Assembly: GCA_024403255.1 (NCBI GenBank) | Contig: JAKSSE010000001.1 | Span: forward strand, 40,390-104,389 | Direction of reading: 5' to 3' | Source of the DNA: Lachnospiraceae bacterium | GTDB lineage: Bacteria; Bacillota; Clostridia; Lachnospirales; Lachnospiraceae | DNA: 64,000 nt | Shown: piece after piece, positions 42,793-52,758 of the stretch | Numbering within the stretch: position 1 is the stretch's first letter | Layout of the letters: each line of letters starts with the position of its first letter | Notes under the pieces: model-generated | What the model saw: only the letters and a program-made list of their open reading frames with translations | Told to the model about the DNA's origin: nothing | The model's database searches: none | Position numbers and translations under genes: made by a program

Positions 42793-44838
42793 GTGAACGG
42801 AAAGGGTATATCTAGAACCGATATATTCATTGGTGTATATCTGCTTGCAGCAGTTATATTCTTTATCATTCCCATTCCTTCTATCCTTCTTGATATTATG
42901 CTTGCTGTTAATATCGGCATAGCATTAGTAGTTCTTTTCAATTCACTTTTTGTACATAATGTTCTGGATATGGCGTTTTACCCAACGCTTCTTTTGTTCA
43001 CGACAATTTTTAGAATTTCGCTTAACGTATCCTCAACAAGACTTATTTTAAGAGATGGATATGCTGGAAACGTCGTTGAAACATTCGGTTCATTCGTAGG
43101 TGGTGGTGACCTTGTCATCGGTACCATTATCTTTATAGTTCTTCTTATTATTCAGTTCGTTGTAATCAATAAAGGTTCAGAGCGTGTATCAGAGGTAACA
43201 GCACGATTCACACTCGATGCTATGGCTGGTAAGCAGATGGCAATTGACGCTGACCTTAATACCGGTGCAATCGATGATGTCGAAGCCAAAAAGAGACGTA
43301 ATATTATCCAGGAAGAATCAAACTTCTTCGGTAGCATGGATGGTGCTACCAAGTATGTAAAGGGAGATGCTACTGCAGGTCTTATTATTACTTTCATCAA
43401 CCTTATTGGTGGAACAATTATGGGAGTTATGGGCGGTGCAAGCTTTTCTGATGCTATTGCAGCTTACGGTCTTTTGACCATAGGTGATGGACTTTGTTCA
43501 CAGATTCCTTCGCTTCTTATTTCGCTTTCAACAGGTATCCTTGTAACAAAAGGTTCAAAAGATCAGGACTTTACAGAGACCCTTGTTTCTCAGCTTTTTG
43601 GTATTCCAAAGGTTTTGTATATCGTAGGTGCTTCCCTTACTGTTCTTGGTATAATCACACCTTTAAATATTGTGTTATTTGGTGCATTAGGAATTTTGCT
43701 TATCGTGGCAGGAAACGCGATTGCTAAGAATATTGCAGAAGAAAAAGTGGAAGAGGAAGCTGCTACAGAAGAGACAGAAGCAGAAGAAATCAGAAGACCG
43801 GAGAATGTTGTTTCGCTTCTTCAGGTTGACCCAATTGAGCTTGAGTTTGGTTACGGAATCATTCCTCTTGCAGATGTAAATCAGGGCGGAGACCTTCTTG
43901 ACCGTGTTGTTATGATTCGTCGTCAGGTTGCTATTGAGCTTGGTACTGTTGTTCCTATTATCCGTCTTCGAGATAATATTCAGCTTAATCCAAACCAGTA
44001 TATTATAAAAATCAAGGGCATTCAGGTTACTGAGGGTGAAATCCTTTTTGATCACTATATGGCAATGAATCCAGGATATGTAGAGGAAGAAATTTCAGGT
44101 ATTCCTACATTTGAGCCTTCATTCCATTTACCAGCCCTTTGGATTACAGAAGCTCAAAGAGAAAGAGCAGAGTCTTTAGGTTATACAGTTGTTGATCCAC
44201 CTTCAATTATTGCAACACATCTTACTGAGATAATAAGAGAGCATATTGCAGAGCTTCTTACCCGTCAGGATGTACAGAACCTTGTCAATAATCTTAAGGA
44301 TACTAATCCTGTTCTTGTTGATGAACTTACACCTAAGCTTTTAGGCCTTGGAGAAATTCAGAAGGTTCTTCAGAATTTGTTAAGAGAAGGTATTTCGATT
44401 CGAGATCTTTTGACTATTTTTGAAACATTGGCTGATCATGCTGCTACAACAAGAGATACCGATGTTCTTACAGAGTATGTTCGCCAGTCTCTAAAAAGAG
44501 CTATTTCCGGAAAATATTTTGCTTCAAATGAAACTACCAGCGTAGTAACTCTTGATCCAAAGATTGAGCAGGAAATCATGGGTTCAATTAAAAATACTGA
44601 GCAGGGCGCATATATGACACTTGATCCAGAGAGAGTTAAGGCTATTATTGCTTCTCTTGAAGAACAGATACATAAGCTTGAAGAAGCAGGTAAAAATCCA
44701 ATTATTATTACAAGTCCTATCGTCAGAATGTACTTTAAAAAGATGACAGAGGATTATCTTAAGGAACTAATAGTTGTTTCTTACAACGAAGTAGAGTCAG
44801 ATGTTGAACTTCAGTCCGTTGGAATGGTGAGTGCGTAA
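42793..44838 (+). CDS. flhA: Flagellar export protein FlhA
   Basis: 681 aa. Eight membrane helices in the first 320 residues, with the FHIPEP block FALDAM-like segment VTARFTLDAMAGKQMAIDAD and NTGAIDDVEAKKRRNIIQEE. An acidic linker (EEKVEEEAATEETEAEEIRR) leads to the cytoplasmic ring domain (LELGYGI-like ELEFGYGIIPLAD, FHLPALWITEAQRERAESLG). The start is GTG 42793. FlhA binds export cargo and uses the proton motive force. Confidence 0.97.
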   Translation: MNGKGISRTDIFIGVYLLAAVIFFIIPIPSILLDIMLAVNIGIALVVLFNSLFVHNVLDMAFYPTLLLFTTIFRISLNVSSTRLILRDGYAGNVVETFGSFVGGGDLVIGTIIFIVLLIIQFVVINKGSERVSEVTARFTLDAMAGKQMAIDADLNTGAIDDVEAKKRRNIIQEESNFFGSMDGATKYVKGDATAGLIITFINLIGGTIMGVMGGASFSDAIAAYGLLTIGDGLCSQIPSLLISLSTGILVTKGSKDQDFTETLVSQLFGIPKVLYIVGASLTVLGIITPLNIVLFGALGILLIVAGNAIAKNIAEEKVEEEAATEETEAEEIRRPENVVSLLQVDPIELEFGYGIIPLADVNQGGDLLDRVVMIRRQVAIELGTVVPIIRLRDNIQLNPNQYIIKIKGIQVTEGEILFDHYMAMNPGYVEEEISGIPTFEPSFHLPALWITEAQRERAESLGYTVVDPPSIIATHLTEIIREHIAELLTRQDVQNLVNNLKDTNPVLVDELTPKLLGLGEIQKVLQNLLREGISIRDLLTIFETLADHAATTRDTDVLTEYVRQSLKRAISGKYFASNETTSVVTLDPKIEQEIMGSIKNTEQGAYMTLDPERVKAIIASLEEQIHKLEEAGKNPIIITSPIVRMYFKKMTEDYLKELIVVSYNEVESDVELQSVGMVSA

Positions 44839-46182
44839 ATGATTATCAATAAGTTTCAGGGAAAAACTAAAGACGAGGCCATCGAAATCGCAAAGAAGGA
44901 GATGGGACCTAACGTTGTCATAATGAATGTAAAAGAGATTCCTGCGAAGGGGTTAAGTGGCATGCTTAAACTTAAGCCAGGAGTTTTTGAAGTTACTGCA
45001 GCAGTAGAAGACGGACAAAATCAGTCTGTAGAAAAAGCCTTTTCAGAGCCAAAGCCACTTCCAAAGTCTGGGTTTGATGCTGTTGTTGATGAAAAAATCG
45101 AGCTTCCTAAGGGTCCAGCACTTGTGCCTCCACCTCTTGGAGAGGATTGGCTTGGTGCGATTGGTGAAGTATCTAAAATTGTGCAGAATACCGAGGATAA
45201 ACCAAAGATTCCGCCAATTAAGAATCCGAACAGGGAAGAAGCAATGCCTAAAAAGCCAGATGAGCCTTCTGTTAAGCCAGAAAATACTCTTATAAAGGCA
45301 AAAACCATGGTTTCAGCTATGGATAAATATTCTGCATCCCATGTAACACCACAGGTGCCACCAGAAGCTGTGGAAGAAAAGCCTCAGGGAAAAAATGCAG
45401 GATATCTTCGAATGATTTATAACACACTTCTTGAAAATGAAGTGGATGAAAAATACGTCAATATGATTCTGGATGAAGTTGGTAAAACCTTAAAAGACGG
45501 AAGCAGTATTGATTATCTTATTTCCAATATATATCAGAAGATGGTTCTTTTATTGGGTAAACCTGCTGTTATCGGAAATATTGAGAATGCTCCAAAGGTT
45601 GTATTTTTCATTGGACCTACAGGTGTTGGAAAGACAACTACCTTATCAAAGATTGCGGCAAAATATGCATTGGAGGGAAAGAAAGTTGCCCTTCTTACTG
45701 CTGATACTTATAGAATAGCTGCATTTGAACAGCTCAAAAATTATGCAAGTATTATGAATTTGCCAATAGGTATTGTTTATTCAAGTGCCGATATAAATCA
45801 GGCTATTGAAGAGCAGTCAGATGCAGATTTGATTCTTGTAGATACCGCAGGATTTTCTCATAAAAATGAATCTCAAAAGAATGATCTTAAGGCTATGATG
45901 GACGCTTTAGATGAAGGATATAACAAGGAAGTTTACCTTGTTTTATCTTCAACAACAAAGTATAAAGATCTTTTGGAAATTGCAGATTCTTATCGTGAGA
46001 TTTCAGAGTACAAGCTCATTTTCACAAAGCTTGATGAAACTGAAAGTTATGGAAATATCCTCAACTTAAAGTTATACACAGGCAGTGATATTTCATATAC
46101 AGCAATTGGACAGAATGTTCCAGATGATATTGAAGTTTTAGATACGCAGAAAATTGTTAAGCATCTTCTTGGAGGCAAGTAG
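44839..46182 (+). CDS. flhF: SRP-type GTPase FlhF
   Basis: 447 aa. FlhF sets flagellar number and position. The N-terminal B domain starts MIINKFQGKTKDEAIEIAKK; a Pro-rich linker spans about 60-180; the NG GTPase domain holds FIGPTGVGKTTTLSKIAAKY (G1), LLTADTYRIAAFEQL and LILVDTAGFSHKN (G3), and FTKLDETESYGNIL (G4). It starts directly after the flhA stop and is followed by its activator flhG after three bases. Confidence 0.96.
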   Translation: MIINKFQGKTKDEAIEIAKKEMGPNVVIMNVKEIPAKGLSGMLKLKPGVFEVTAAVEDGQNQSVEKAFSEPKPLPKSGFDAVVDEKIELPKGPALVPPPLGEDWLGAIGEVSKIVQNTEDKPKIPPIKNPNREEAMPKKPDEPSVKPENTLIKAKTMVSAMDKYSASHVTPQVPPEAVEEKPQGKNAGYLRMIYNTLLENEVDEKYVNMILDEVGKTLKDGSSIDYLISNIYQKMVLLLGKPAVIGNIENAPKVVFFIGPTGVGKTTTLSKIAAKYALEGKKVALLTADTYRIAAFEQLKNYASIMNLPIGIVYSSADINQAIEEQSDADLILVDTAGFSHKNESQKNDLKAMMDALDEGYNKEVYLVLSSTTKYKDLLEIADSYREISEYKLIFTKLDETESYGNILNLKLYTGSDISYTAIGQNVPDDIEVLDTQKIVKHLLGGK

Positions 46183-46185
46183 TAG

Positions 46186-47073
46186 ATGGATCAGGCCGAA
46201 GGCTTAAGAGCCGCCTTTTCACAAAAGAATAAAGCTACACCTGCAGAAGAAAAAAATGCGCGTGTAATTACAATTACAAGTGGTAAGGGAGGTGTTGGTA
46301 AGTCCAACATGTCTGTAAATCTTGCAGTTGAATTTACTAAGATGGGCAAAAAGGTCATCATTTTTGATGCGGATTTAGGACTTGCAAACGTAGAGGTAAT
46401 GTTTGGCGCCATTCCAAAACATAACCTTTCGGATGTCATTTATAGAGGAATGAGCATTAAGGATGTAATAACTGAAGGACCAATGGGAATAGGTTTTATT
46501 TCCGGAGGATCGGGTATTGTAGGTCTTAACAATCTTAATGCTGATCAGATAAATTTCCTTGTTCATAATTTGACCGAACTTGGAAAAATGTGCGACATAC
46601 TTATAGTTGATACAGGTGCAGGTGTTTCAGATTCTGTACTTTCATTTGTACTTTCAAGCCCTGAAATAATATTAGTGTCAACTCCAGAACCATCGAGTCT
46701 TACTGATTCATATTCGCTTATGAAAGCCCTTTATAAAAATGAGGGATTCGTAAAGAAGAATGCAGTAGTTCATGTTGTCGCAAATAAGGTGACTTCTTAT
46801 GCAGAAGGTCAGCTTGTATATGAAAAACTTCAGACTGTGGTTTCTCAGTTTTTAGGTGGAAGTCTTGCATATCTTGGAATGATTCCTCAGGATGTGACTC
46901 TTGAAAAGGCAGTAAGACTTCAGCAGTTAGTTACAATAGATTATCCAACCTCAAAGTCTGCAAAAGCGTTTAATCTTATTGCGGGAAATCTTGAGAGAAA
47001 AGAAGAAGCTGTTATGGATAAAAAGATGTCACTTGGACAGATTTTTGGTGGCTTTTTCAGAAAGGGGAAGTAA
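46186..47073 (+). CDS. flhG: MinD-like ATPase FlhG (FleN/YlxH)
   Basis: 295 aa. The N-terminal MDQAEGLRAAF is the DQAxxLR activator helix that stimulates FlhF GTPase in Bacillus. The deviant Walker A is TSGKGGVGKSNMSVNLA, the Walker A' is VIIFDADLGLANVEVMFG, and the C-terminal part ends in an amphipathic membrane-targeting helix (KKMSLGQIFGGFFRK). The role is control of flagellar number together with FlhF. Confidence 0.95.
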   Translation: MDQAEGLRAAFSQKNKATPAEEKNARVITITSGKGGVGKSNMSVNLAVEFTKMGKKVIIFDADLGLANVEVMFGAIPKHNLSDVIYRGMSIKDVITEGPMGIGFISGGSGIVGLNNLNADQINFLVHNLTELGKMCDILIVDTGAGVSDSVLSFVLSSPEIILVSTPEPSSLTDSYSLMKALYKNEGFVKKNAVVHVVANKVTSYAEGQLVYEKLQTVVSQFLGGSLAYLGMIPQDVTLEKAVRLQQLVTIDYPTSKSAKAFNLIAGNLERKEEAVMDKKMSLGQIFGGFFRKGK

Positions 47074-47807
47074 TGGTACCAGAGATTATATCAGTTGGAT
47101 GTAAGGTTGAAATACGTGTATTACAGCAGGCAAGACGTGAAGAAAATGAAGTAGTAAAAAGCCAGTTTTTTGTCACAAAGGTAGCAGATGTAGATCATAA
47201 AAAAGATATAATTGTTGTTACAGTGCCAATTGTTGCCGGACTTCCTAAATTATTGGAGCAAAATCTTCGATATGATTTTATTTTTGTTACAGAGTATGGT
47301 CTTTACAGAGCGGAAGGCCAGTGTATTGGAAGAAAAAAGGAAGGCGAGATACTATTAAATGTACTTGCCCTTACATCTAAAACAGCGAAGTTCCAAAGAA
47401 GAGAGTATTACAGAGAAAGCTGCAGTATTCCAGTTGACTTTGTAGAGATTTCAAATGAAGTTGCAAATCTTGGAACTATTACAGAAATTCAAAAAGCAAC
47501 AAAAAATGATGATACTTTGCCTGATTATGGAACAATACTTGATATAAGTGGTGGTGGTATCAGATATTCTACTCCATACAAAGTGAGAACTGATGTATAT
47601 AATCTGTATCTTTTCCAGATAGGTCCTGAAGATGATAAGCAGGATATCATGGTTATTGGATATGTTATTGCATCAGAGCCAGTAAAAGACAGGACAGATC
47701 TTTATCATAATAGAGTACAGTTCGTATTTAAAAATGAAAAAGAGCGTGAAAAGATAGTTCAGTTCGTGTTTGAAGAACAAAGAAGGAAGCGCCAGAACAA
47801 TTTATAA
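47073..47807 (+). CDS. PilZ domain flagellar brake protein (YcgR-like)
   Basis: 244 aa. The N-terminal half is a YcgR-type beta domain (ISVGCKVEIRVLQQARREEN); the C-terminal half is a PilZ domain with the c-di-GMP motifs RREYYRESC (R-x-x-x-R) near residue 110 and DISGGGIRYS (D-x-S-x-x-G) near 152. YcgR-type proteins slow or bias the motor when c-di-GMP is high. It overlaps flhG by one base and cheB by one base, linking second-messenger control to this operon. Which motor part it touches is not known here. Confidence 0.88.
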   Translation: MVPEIISVGCKVEIRVLQQARREENEVVKSQFFVTKVADVDHKKDIIVVTVPIVAGLPKLLEQNLRYDFIFVTEYGLYRAEGQCIGRKKEGEILLNVLALTSKTAKFQRREYYRESCSIPVDFVEISNEVANLGTITEIQKATKNDDTLPDYGTILDISGGGIRYSTPYKVRTDVYNLYLFQIGPEDDKQDIMVIGYVIASEPVKDRTDLYHNRVQFVFKNEKEREKIVQFVFEEQRRKRQNNL

Positions 47808-48994
47808 TGGAAAAAACTAAAGATATTGCAGTTGTTAGTCACTTTGCACTCTTGAGAAGTGAGCTTTGTGATATAATCAACACAGAAACTGAATATCGTG
47901 CGCAAGGCAGGGATTTGGCATTTGTTAAATCAAAATTAACGGCTGGTAATCCTGAGGGGATGATTTTTGTTGTTGACTTAGATTCCTTTGATGCTAATGG
48001 AAAGCAGCAGATTAAGGATTATGTTGGTAAGAACAATGTCAGTGGCATCATTGTTATTTTTGGAGCTACTGATGTGTCAGCAGTATTAAGTCCTCCATAT
48101 AAAGGCAGTGGAAATTTCTTTGTACCTAAACCACAGGGGCACCTTAAGGATAATGCAAAGTTCATGAGAAACTTTGACATTGCACTTACAAGGGCGGATG
48201 GACTTGGAGATTTAGAAATTGTTGCAAAGCCATCGGAGAGAATTACCAGAGAAAAGCTTGAAGCTCTTAAAGCGCTTGATCCTTTAGGCGGTGAAGATCA
48301 GGAATTAAAAGCTCCTGAAAAGATTGCTTATAACGGACAGATTTTAAGAGCAAAAGACTTAAGACCTGAGCAAAGACTTCGTGCGAAAGTTGATCCTACA
48401 GGCAGACTTCTGGATGGCAATTTAATTGTAGCAGTAGCAAGTTCAACTGGGGGTCCGAAAGCACTTCAGGATTTAATTCCTCTTTTACCAGAGAATTTAA
48501 AAGCTCCAGTTATTTTGACACAGCATATGCCGGTTGGATTTACAAAATCCATGGCTGAAAGACTAAATGAAATATCAAAAATCAAAGTCAAGGAAGCCGA
48601 GGAAGGTGATGTTCCCAAACCTGGTTATGTATATATAGCTCCAGGCGGCAAACATCTTGTTGTGAAATCGACCCATACAGGTCATGTTTTATCTTTATCA
48701 GATGAAGCTCCTGTTGGTGGATTAAAGCCATGTGCTGATATCATGTACAAATCTCTGGAAACTTCAAAATATACAACGGTACTTGCAGTCGTTCTTACTG
48801 GAATGGGAGAGGATGGCTCAAAAGGAATTGTGAAGCTTGCAGAGAAGAAAAACCTTTATGTAATTTCTCAGGATGCGGCCACCAGCGTTGTTTATGGTAT
48901 GCCCAAGGCTATCGCTGAGGTTGGTTACTCTGATGAGGTTTTACCATTGTTATCTATCGCACCATCAATACAAAAAAAAGTGGGGGTAAAGTGA
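47807..48994 (+). CDS. cheB: Protein-glutamate methylesterase CheB with degenerate receiver
   Basis: 395 aa. The methylesterase domain (about 200-395) is intact: nucleophile Ser in VAVASSTGGPKAL (about S212/S213), His240 in LTQHMPVGFTKSMAERL, Asp336 in LTGMGEDGSKG. CheB removes methyl groups from, and deamidates, chemoreceptors. The N-terminal receiver (1-115) is unusual: the acidic pair is S11-H12 (AVVSHFALLR) instead of D-D, though D57 (FVVDLDS) and K108 (FFVPKP) remain. Classical phosphorylation and Mg binding are therefore doubtful. No cheR lies next to it. Confidence 0.93.
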   Translation: MEKTKDIAVVSHFALLRSELCDIINTETEYRAQGRDLAFVKSKLTAGNPEGMIFVVDLDSFDANGKQQIKDYVGKNNVSGIIVIFGATDVSAVLSPPYKGSGNFFVPKPQGHLKDNAKFMRNFDIALTRADGLGDLEIVAKPSERITREKLEALKALDPLGGEDQELKAPEKIAYNGQILRAKDLRPEQRLRAKVDPTGRLLDGNLIVAVASSTGGPKALQDLIPLLPENLKAPVILTQHMPVGFTKSMAERLNEISKIKVKEAEEGDVPKPGYVYIAPGGKHLVVKSTHTGHVLSLSDEAPVGGLKPCADIMYKSLETSKYTTVLAVVLTGMGEDGSKGIVKLAEKKNLYVISQDAATSVVYGMPKAIAEVGYSDEVLPLLSIAPSIQKKVGVK

Positions 48995-48995
48995 A

Positions 48996-51140
48996 ATGGA
49001 TGTTAGCCAGTATTTAGACGTCTTTATCGATGAGACATCGGAGCACATGCAGAATCTTTCTGACTGCATTATGGCTCTTGAGAATGATCCAGATGACAAA
49101 GACACAATCAACGAAATCTTCCGTGCAGCACACTCATTAAAGGGTATGGCTGGAACCATGGGATTCAAGCGTATGCAGCACTTGACTCATGATATGGAAG
49201 ATATGTTCCAGGAAGTCCGTAATGACAATATCAAAGTCACAAGTGAGATGATTGATATTCTTTTCGAGTGCCTTGACGCAATTGAAGGATATGCAGACAA
49301 CATCAAAGCTTCATCAGACGAAGGAACCGAGGATAATCAGGTTCTTATTGATAAACTTAATGCTTTCCTTAATGGAGAGGCTGGAGCTTCTTCTGATGCA
49401 CCAGCTGAGGCACCTGCAGAGGAAGCACCTGCTGAGGCAGAGGCTGATTCTTCTGAATCAGATGATATGAAGTTTAAGAAAATTGAACTTGGCGATGCAG
49501 AAAGAGATGCTATCAAAGCAGCAGAAGATGCAGGCAAGAGCATTTACGGTATGACCGTATACATCAATGAAAGCTGTCTTCTTAAAGCTGCAAGAGCATT
49601 CCTTGTATTTAAGGCAGTTGAAGATTTTGGTGAAATTTTAGTTTACAGCCCATCATCACAGGATATAGAAGATGAGAAGTTTGATTTTGACTTCTCTATG
49701 TACATTGCAATCGATGGCTCAATTGAAGATGTTGCTAAAGAAGCAAAAGATGTTTCTGAAATTGAGAAGGTTGTTTATGGACAGGTAACTTATAATGAGC
49801 TTCTTATGCAGGCCGTTGAAGAAGAAGAGGCAGCTGCAAAAGAAGAAGAGCCAAAGGAAACTCCAAGTGAGGAGCCAAAGGCAGAAGTTGCTGTTGCAAA
49901 AGAAGAGCCAAAGGCAGCTCCTGCTCCTGCTGCATCAGCATCAAACAACAATGCTAATGCTAAGAAAGCAGCAGCTAAGCCAGTTACTTCTCGTACAGTT
50001 CGTGTAGATATTGAAAAGCTTGACGCTTTAATGAATCAGGTATCCGAGCTTATTATTGCAAAGAACTCACTTGTTTCACTTTCATCAGGTGAGGATGGAC
50101 AGAGCTCTCAGACCTTCCATGATCAGATTGAATACCTTGAGCGTATCACTACCAGCCTTCACGAGTCAGTTATGAAGGTTCGAATGGTACCTATCGAGTC
50201 AGTTGTTAACAAGTTCCCACGTATGATTAGAGATCTTTCTCGTCAGCTTGGCAAGAAGATGGAACTCTACATGTCAGGTGAGGAAACAGAACTTGATCGT
50301 ACCGTTGTTGACCAGATTGGTGATCCACTTCAGCACTTACTTCGTAACTCTGCAGACCATGGTCTTGAGTCAGCTGAACTTCGTGCAGAAAGAGGAAAGC
50401 CAGAAGTTGGTACCATCTATCTTAATGCATATCAGGAAGGTAATAACGTTATCATCGAAGTTGGTGATGATGGTAATGGTATTGATACAGAGAGAGTTAA
50501 GTCTAAGGCTATTGAGCGTGGTATCGTTTCTGCGGATGCTGCAGAGAATTTATCACAGAAGGAAATCATCGACTTCCTCTTCATGCCAAGCTTCTCTATG
50601 GCTAAGCAGATTACCGATATTTCAGGTCGTGGTGTAGGTCTTGACGTTGTTAAGTCAAACATCGAAGCACTTGGTGGTGATGTTGAAGTTAAGTCTACTC
50701 TTGGTGAGGGATCTAAGTTTACAGTAAGACTTCCACTTACTCTTGCAATTATCCAGGCACTCATGGTTGAAGTAAGAGATGAGAAGTTTGCAATCGCTCT
50801 TGGATCAATTATGACCATCGAGTCTGTACCACAGTCAGACATCAAATATGTTCAGGCTAAAGAAGTTCTTCATCTTCGTGGAATGGTTATTCCGATTATC
50901 CGTCTTGATGAGGTTCTTGATTCAGAGCCATTAGAGGATAAGCCAGAAATTCTTACCGTAGTTATCGTTAAGAAGGGCGATAGATGTGCAGGACTTGTAG
51001 TTGACAACCTTATGGGCCAGCAGGAAATCGTTATTAAGTCCCTTGGTCACTACATCAACAACAACAAGATTATCAGCGGTGCAACCATTCTTGGTGATGG
51101 TGAGGTTGCTCTTATTCTTGATACCAACCAGATGTTTTAA
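48996..51140 (+). CDS. cheA: Chemotaxis histidine kinase CheA
   Basis: 714 aa with the five domains in order: P1 Hpt with His46 (IFRAAHSLKGMAGTMGF), an Ala/Glu/Pro linker, a P2-like domain near 180-270 (GMTVYINESCLLKAARAFLV), a second Lys/Ala/Pro-rich linker, P3 dimerisation (VRVDIEKLDALMNQVSELII), the P4 kinase (LQHLLRNSADHGLE N box; VGDDGNGID G1), and the C-terminal P5 CheW-like domain. It phosphorylates CheY. It begins two bases after the cheB stop. Confidence 0.97.
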   Translation: MDVSQYLDVFIDETSEHMQNLSDCIMALENDPDDKDTINEIFRAAHSLKGMAGTMGFKRMQHLTHDMEDMFQEVRNDNIKVTSEMIDILFECLDAIEGYADNIKASSDEGTEDNQVLIDKLNAFLNGEAGASSDAPAEAPAEEAPAEAEADSSESDDMKFKKIELGDAERDAIKAAEDAGKSIYGMTVYINESCLLKAARAFLVFKAVEDFGEILVYSPSSQDIEDEKFDFDFSMYIAIDGSIEDVAKEAKDVSEIEKVVYGQVTYNELLMQAVEEEEAAAKEEEPKETPSEEPKAEVAVAKEEPKAAPAPAASASNNNANAKKAAAKPVTSRTVRVDIEKLDALMNQVSELIIAKNSLVSLSSGEDGQSSQTFHDQIEYLERITTSLHESVMKVRMVPIESVVNKFPRMIRDLSRQLGKKMELYMSGEETELDRTVVDQIGDPLQHLLRNSADHGLESAELRAERGKPEVGTIYLNAYQEGNNVIIEVGDDGNGIDTERVKSKAIERGIVSADAAENLSQKEIIDFLFMPSFSMAKQITDISGRGVGLDVVKSNIEALGGDVEVKSTLGEGSKFTVRLPLTLAIIQALMVEVRDEKFAIALGSIMTIESVPQSDIKYVQAKEVLHLRGMVIPIIRLDEVLDSEPLEDKPEILTVVIVKKGDRCAGLVVDNLMGQQEIVIKSLGHYINNNKIISGATILGDGEVALILDTNQMF

Positions 51141-51158
51141 TTAGGGAGGGATTAGAAA

Positions 51159-51623
51159 ATGGCAAGTAGTACTTCTATTGACTTCACTGAGAAGGAAAAG
51201 AAACAGTATATAGTTGTAAATATTGGTGAAGAGCAGTATGGCATCGACATCAGTTTTATCGATAACATCGTAAAGATGTGCAAAATCACTCGAGTACCTA
51301 AGGTTCAGGATTATTTTAAGGGTATTATCAATCTTCGTGGTGAGATTGTTCCTGTAATGAGTATCCGTACAAAGATGGGTCTTGAAAATGACGAGTACAC
51401 CAAAACAACACGTATCATCATCCTTAAGCTTGAGGCAGGAATGATTGGTATAGTTGTTGATGCAGTTAAAGAAGTTGTTGCTCTTTCTGAAGATGAAATC
51501 GACAGAACTGCACAGTCATCAAAAGCTAATGCAAACTTTATCAATGGTATTGGTAAGAATGGTGAGGAGCTTATTTCACTCCTCGATCTTTCAGCAGTAG
51601 TTGACGCTAGTATCGTTGCATAA
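51159..51623 (+). CDS. cheW: Chemotaxis coupling protein CheW
   Basis: 154 aa, one CheW domain. KQYIVVNIGEEQYGIDISFI at the start and VPKVQDYFKGIINLRGEIVP, the classic CheW motif with NLRG, are clear. It links chemoreceptors to CheA. GGGAGG precedes the ATG. Confidence 0.96.
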   Translation: MASSTSIDFTEKEKKQYIVVNIGEEQYGIDISFIDNIVKMCKITRVPKVQDYFKGIINLRGEIVPVMSIRTKMGLENDEYTKTTRIIILKLEAGMIGIVVDAVKEVVALSEDEIDRTAQSSKANANFINGIGKNGEELISLLDLSAVVDASIVA

Positions 51624-51646
51624 TTAGCACATAAAAAGGAAGATAT

Positions 51647-52258
51647 ATGAACTTAGAAAACGTAAGTGATATGTATTGTGACGTGCTCAAAGAGATAGGT
51701 AATATCGGAGCCGGCAATGCAACCACAGCAATAGCAAGTATGCTGGGTGTCAAAGTAGACATGAAAGTTCCCAGCGTTAAATTTATGGATGTTTCCGAAA
51801 TGGGAGGGGCATTAGGCGACGAGGAAGCCATGGTAGTTGGTATTTTCCTTGAAGTTGAGCTTGATATAAACGGAAGCATGATGTTCATTATGGATATGGA
51901 TTCAGCTCATTTCCTTGTAAACAGTCTTATGATGAGAGATAAGTCTTACATGGAAGATTTTGATGAGATGGATCTTTCTGCAATTAAGGAAATTGGTAAT
52001 ATTATTGCAGCTTCATACCTTTCAGCTCTTTCTGGACTTACGGGAATGACAATTTCCCCTAGTGTTCCATATTTAGCTATAGATATGGCCGCAGCAATTT
52101 TATCCGTTCCAGCAATTCAGTTTGGTGTAATGGGTGATAATGCTCTTATGATTCAGACTGAGTTTGGAGATGACTATCAGGTTAAAGGAAGCTTTATTCT
52201 TATGCCTGATGAGGATTCATATGACAAGATTCTTAAATCACTTGGAGTTGTAATGTAA
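51647..52258 (+). CDS. cheC: CheY-P phosphatase CheC
   Basis: 203 aa with two active-site repeats: LKEIGNIGAGNATTAIASML near residue 15 and IKEIGNIIAASYLSALSGLT near 112, each with the E-x-x-x-N pattern used to dephosphorylate CheY-P. Both are intact, unlike single-site forms. It pairs with CheD encoded next, which is known to raise its activity in Bacillus. Confidence 0.95.
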   Translation: MNLENVSDMYCDVLKEIGNIGAGNATTAIASMLGVKVDMKVPSVKFMDVSEMGGALGDEEAMVVGIFLEVELDINGSMMFIMDMDSAHFLVNSLMMRDKSYMEDFDEMDLSAIKEIGNIIAASYLSALSGLTGMTISPSVPYLAIDMAAAILSVPAIQFGVMGDNALMIQTEFGDDYQVKGSFILMPDEDSYDKILKSLGVVM

Positions 52259-52266
52259 GGAGCGTT

Positions 52267-52755
52267 ATGGCAGAAGTAATAAAGGTCGGAATGGCTGATC
52301 TTAAAACTGGAAAAGCTCCAGATTCCCTTACTACAATTGGTCTTGGATCATGCTGTGGTGTTACATTGTATGATCCAGTTTCAAAAATAGGTGGATTGGC
52401 ACATGTAATGTTGCCAGACAGTACTGCAATTAAGAACAATAGTAATATTGCTAAGTTTGCAGATACTGGTATTCAGGAGCTATATGACCAGGTTATAAAA
52501 CTTGGGGCATCCAAAATTAGACTTGTTGCAAAAATTGCTGGTGGCGCTAAAATGTTTGAGGTTTCTGGTGCTGCTGCAGCTACAATTAACGTAGGAGAGC
52601 GAAATGCTCAGGCATCGAGGGATAAACTCAAACAGCTGGGTGTGAAGATTGTAGCTGAAGATACAGGTCTTAACTATGGACGTACTGTTATACTTGATTG
52701 TAATACTGGTGATTACACCATTAAAGCAGTAGGAAAGGATCCTAAGGTTATATAA
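52267..52755 (+). CDS. cheD: Chemoreceptor glutamine deamidase CheD
   Basis: 162 aa. The catalytic Cys lies in TIGLGSCCGVTLYDP and the His in GGLAHVMLPDS; the Thr-containing strand is in AKIAGGAKMFE region. CheD deamidates receptor glutamines and exchanges between receptors and CheC. It follows cheC after 8 bases, the order seen in most Firmicutes. Confidence 0.95.
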   Translation: MAEVIKVGMADLKTGKAPDSLTTIGLGSCCGVTLYDPVSKIGGLAHVMLPDSTAIKNNSNIAKFADTGIQELYDQVIKLGASKIRLVAKIAGGAKMFEVSGAAAATINVGERNAQASRDKLKQLGVKIVAEDTGLNYGRTVILDCNTGDYTIKAVGKDPKVI

Positions 52756-52758
52756 TAG

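Noticed and set aside
46186..47073. Chromosome partitioning ParA/Soj
   Set aside because: The fold is similar, but the N-terminal DQAEGLR helix and place after flhF show it is FlhG.
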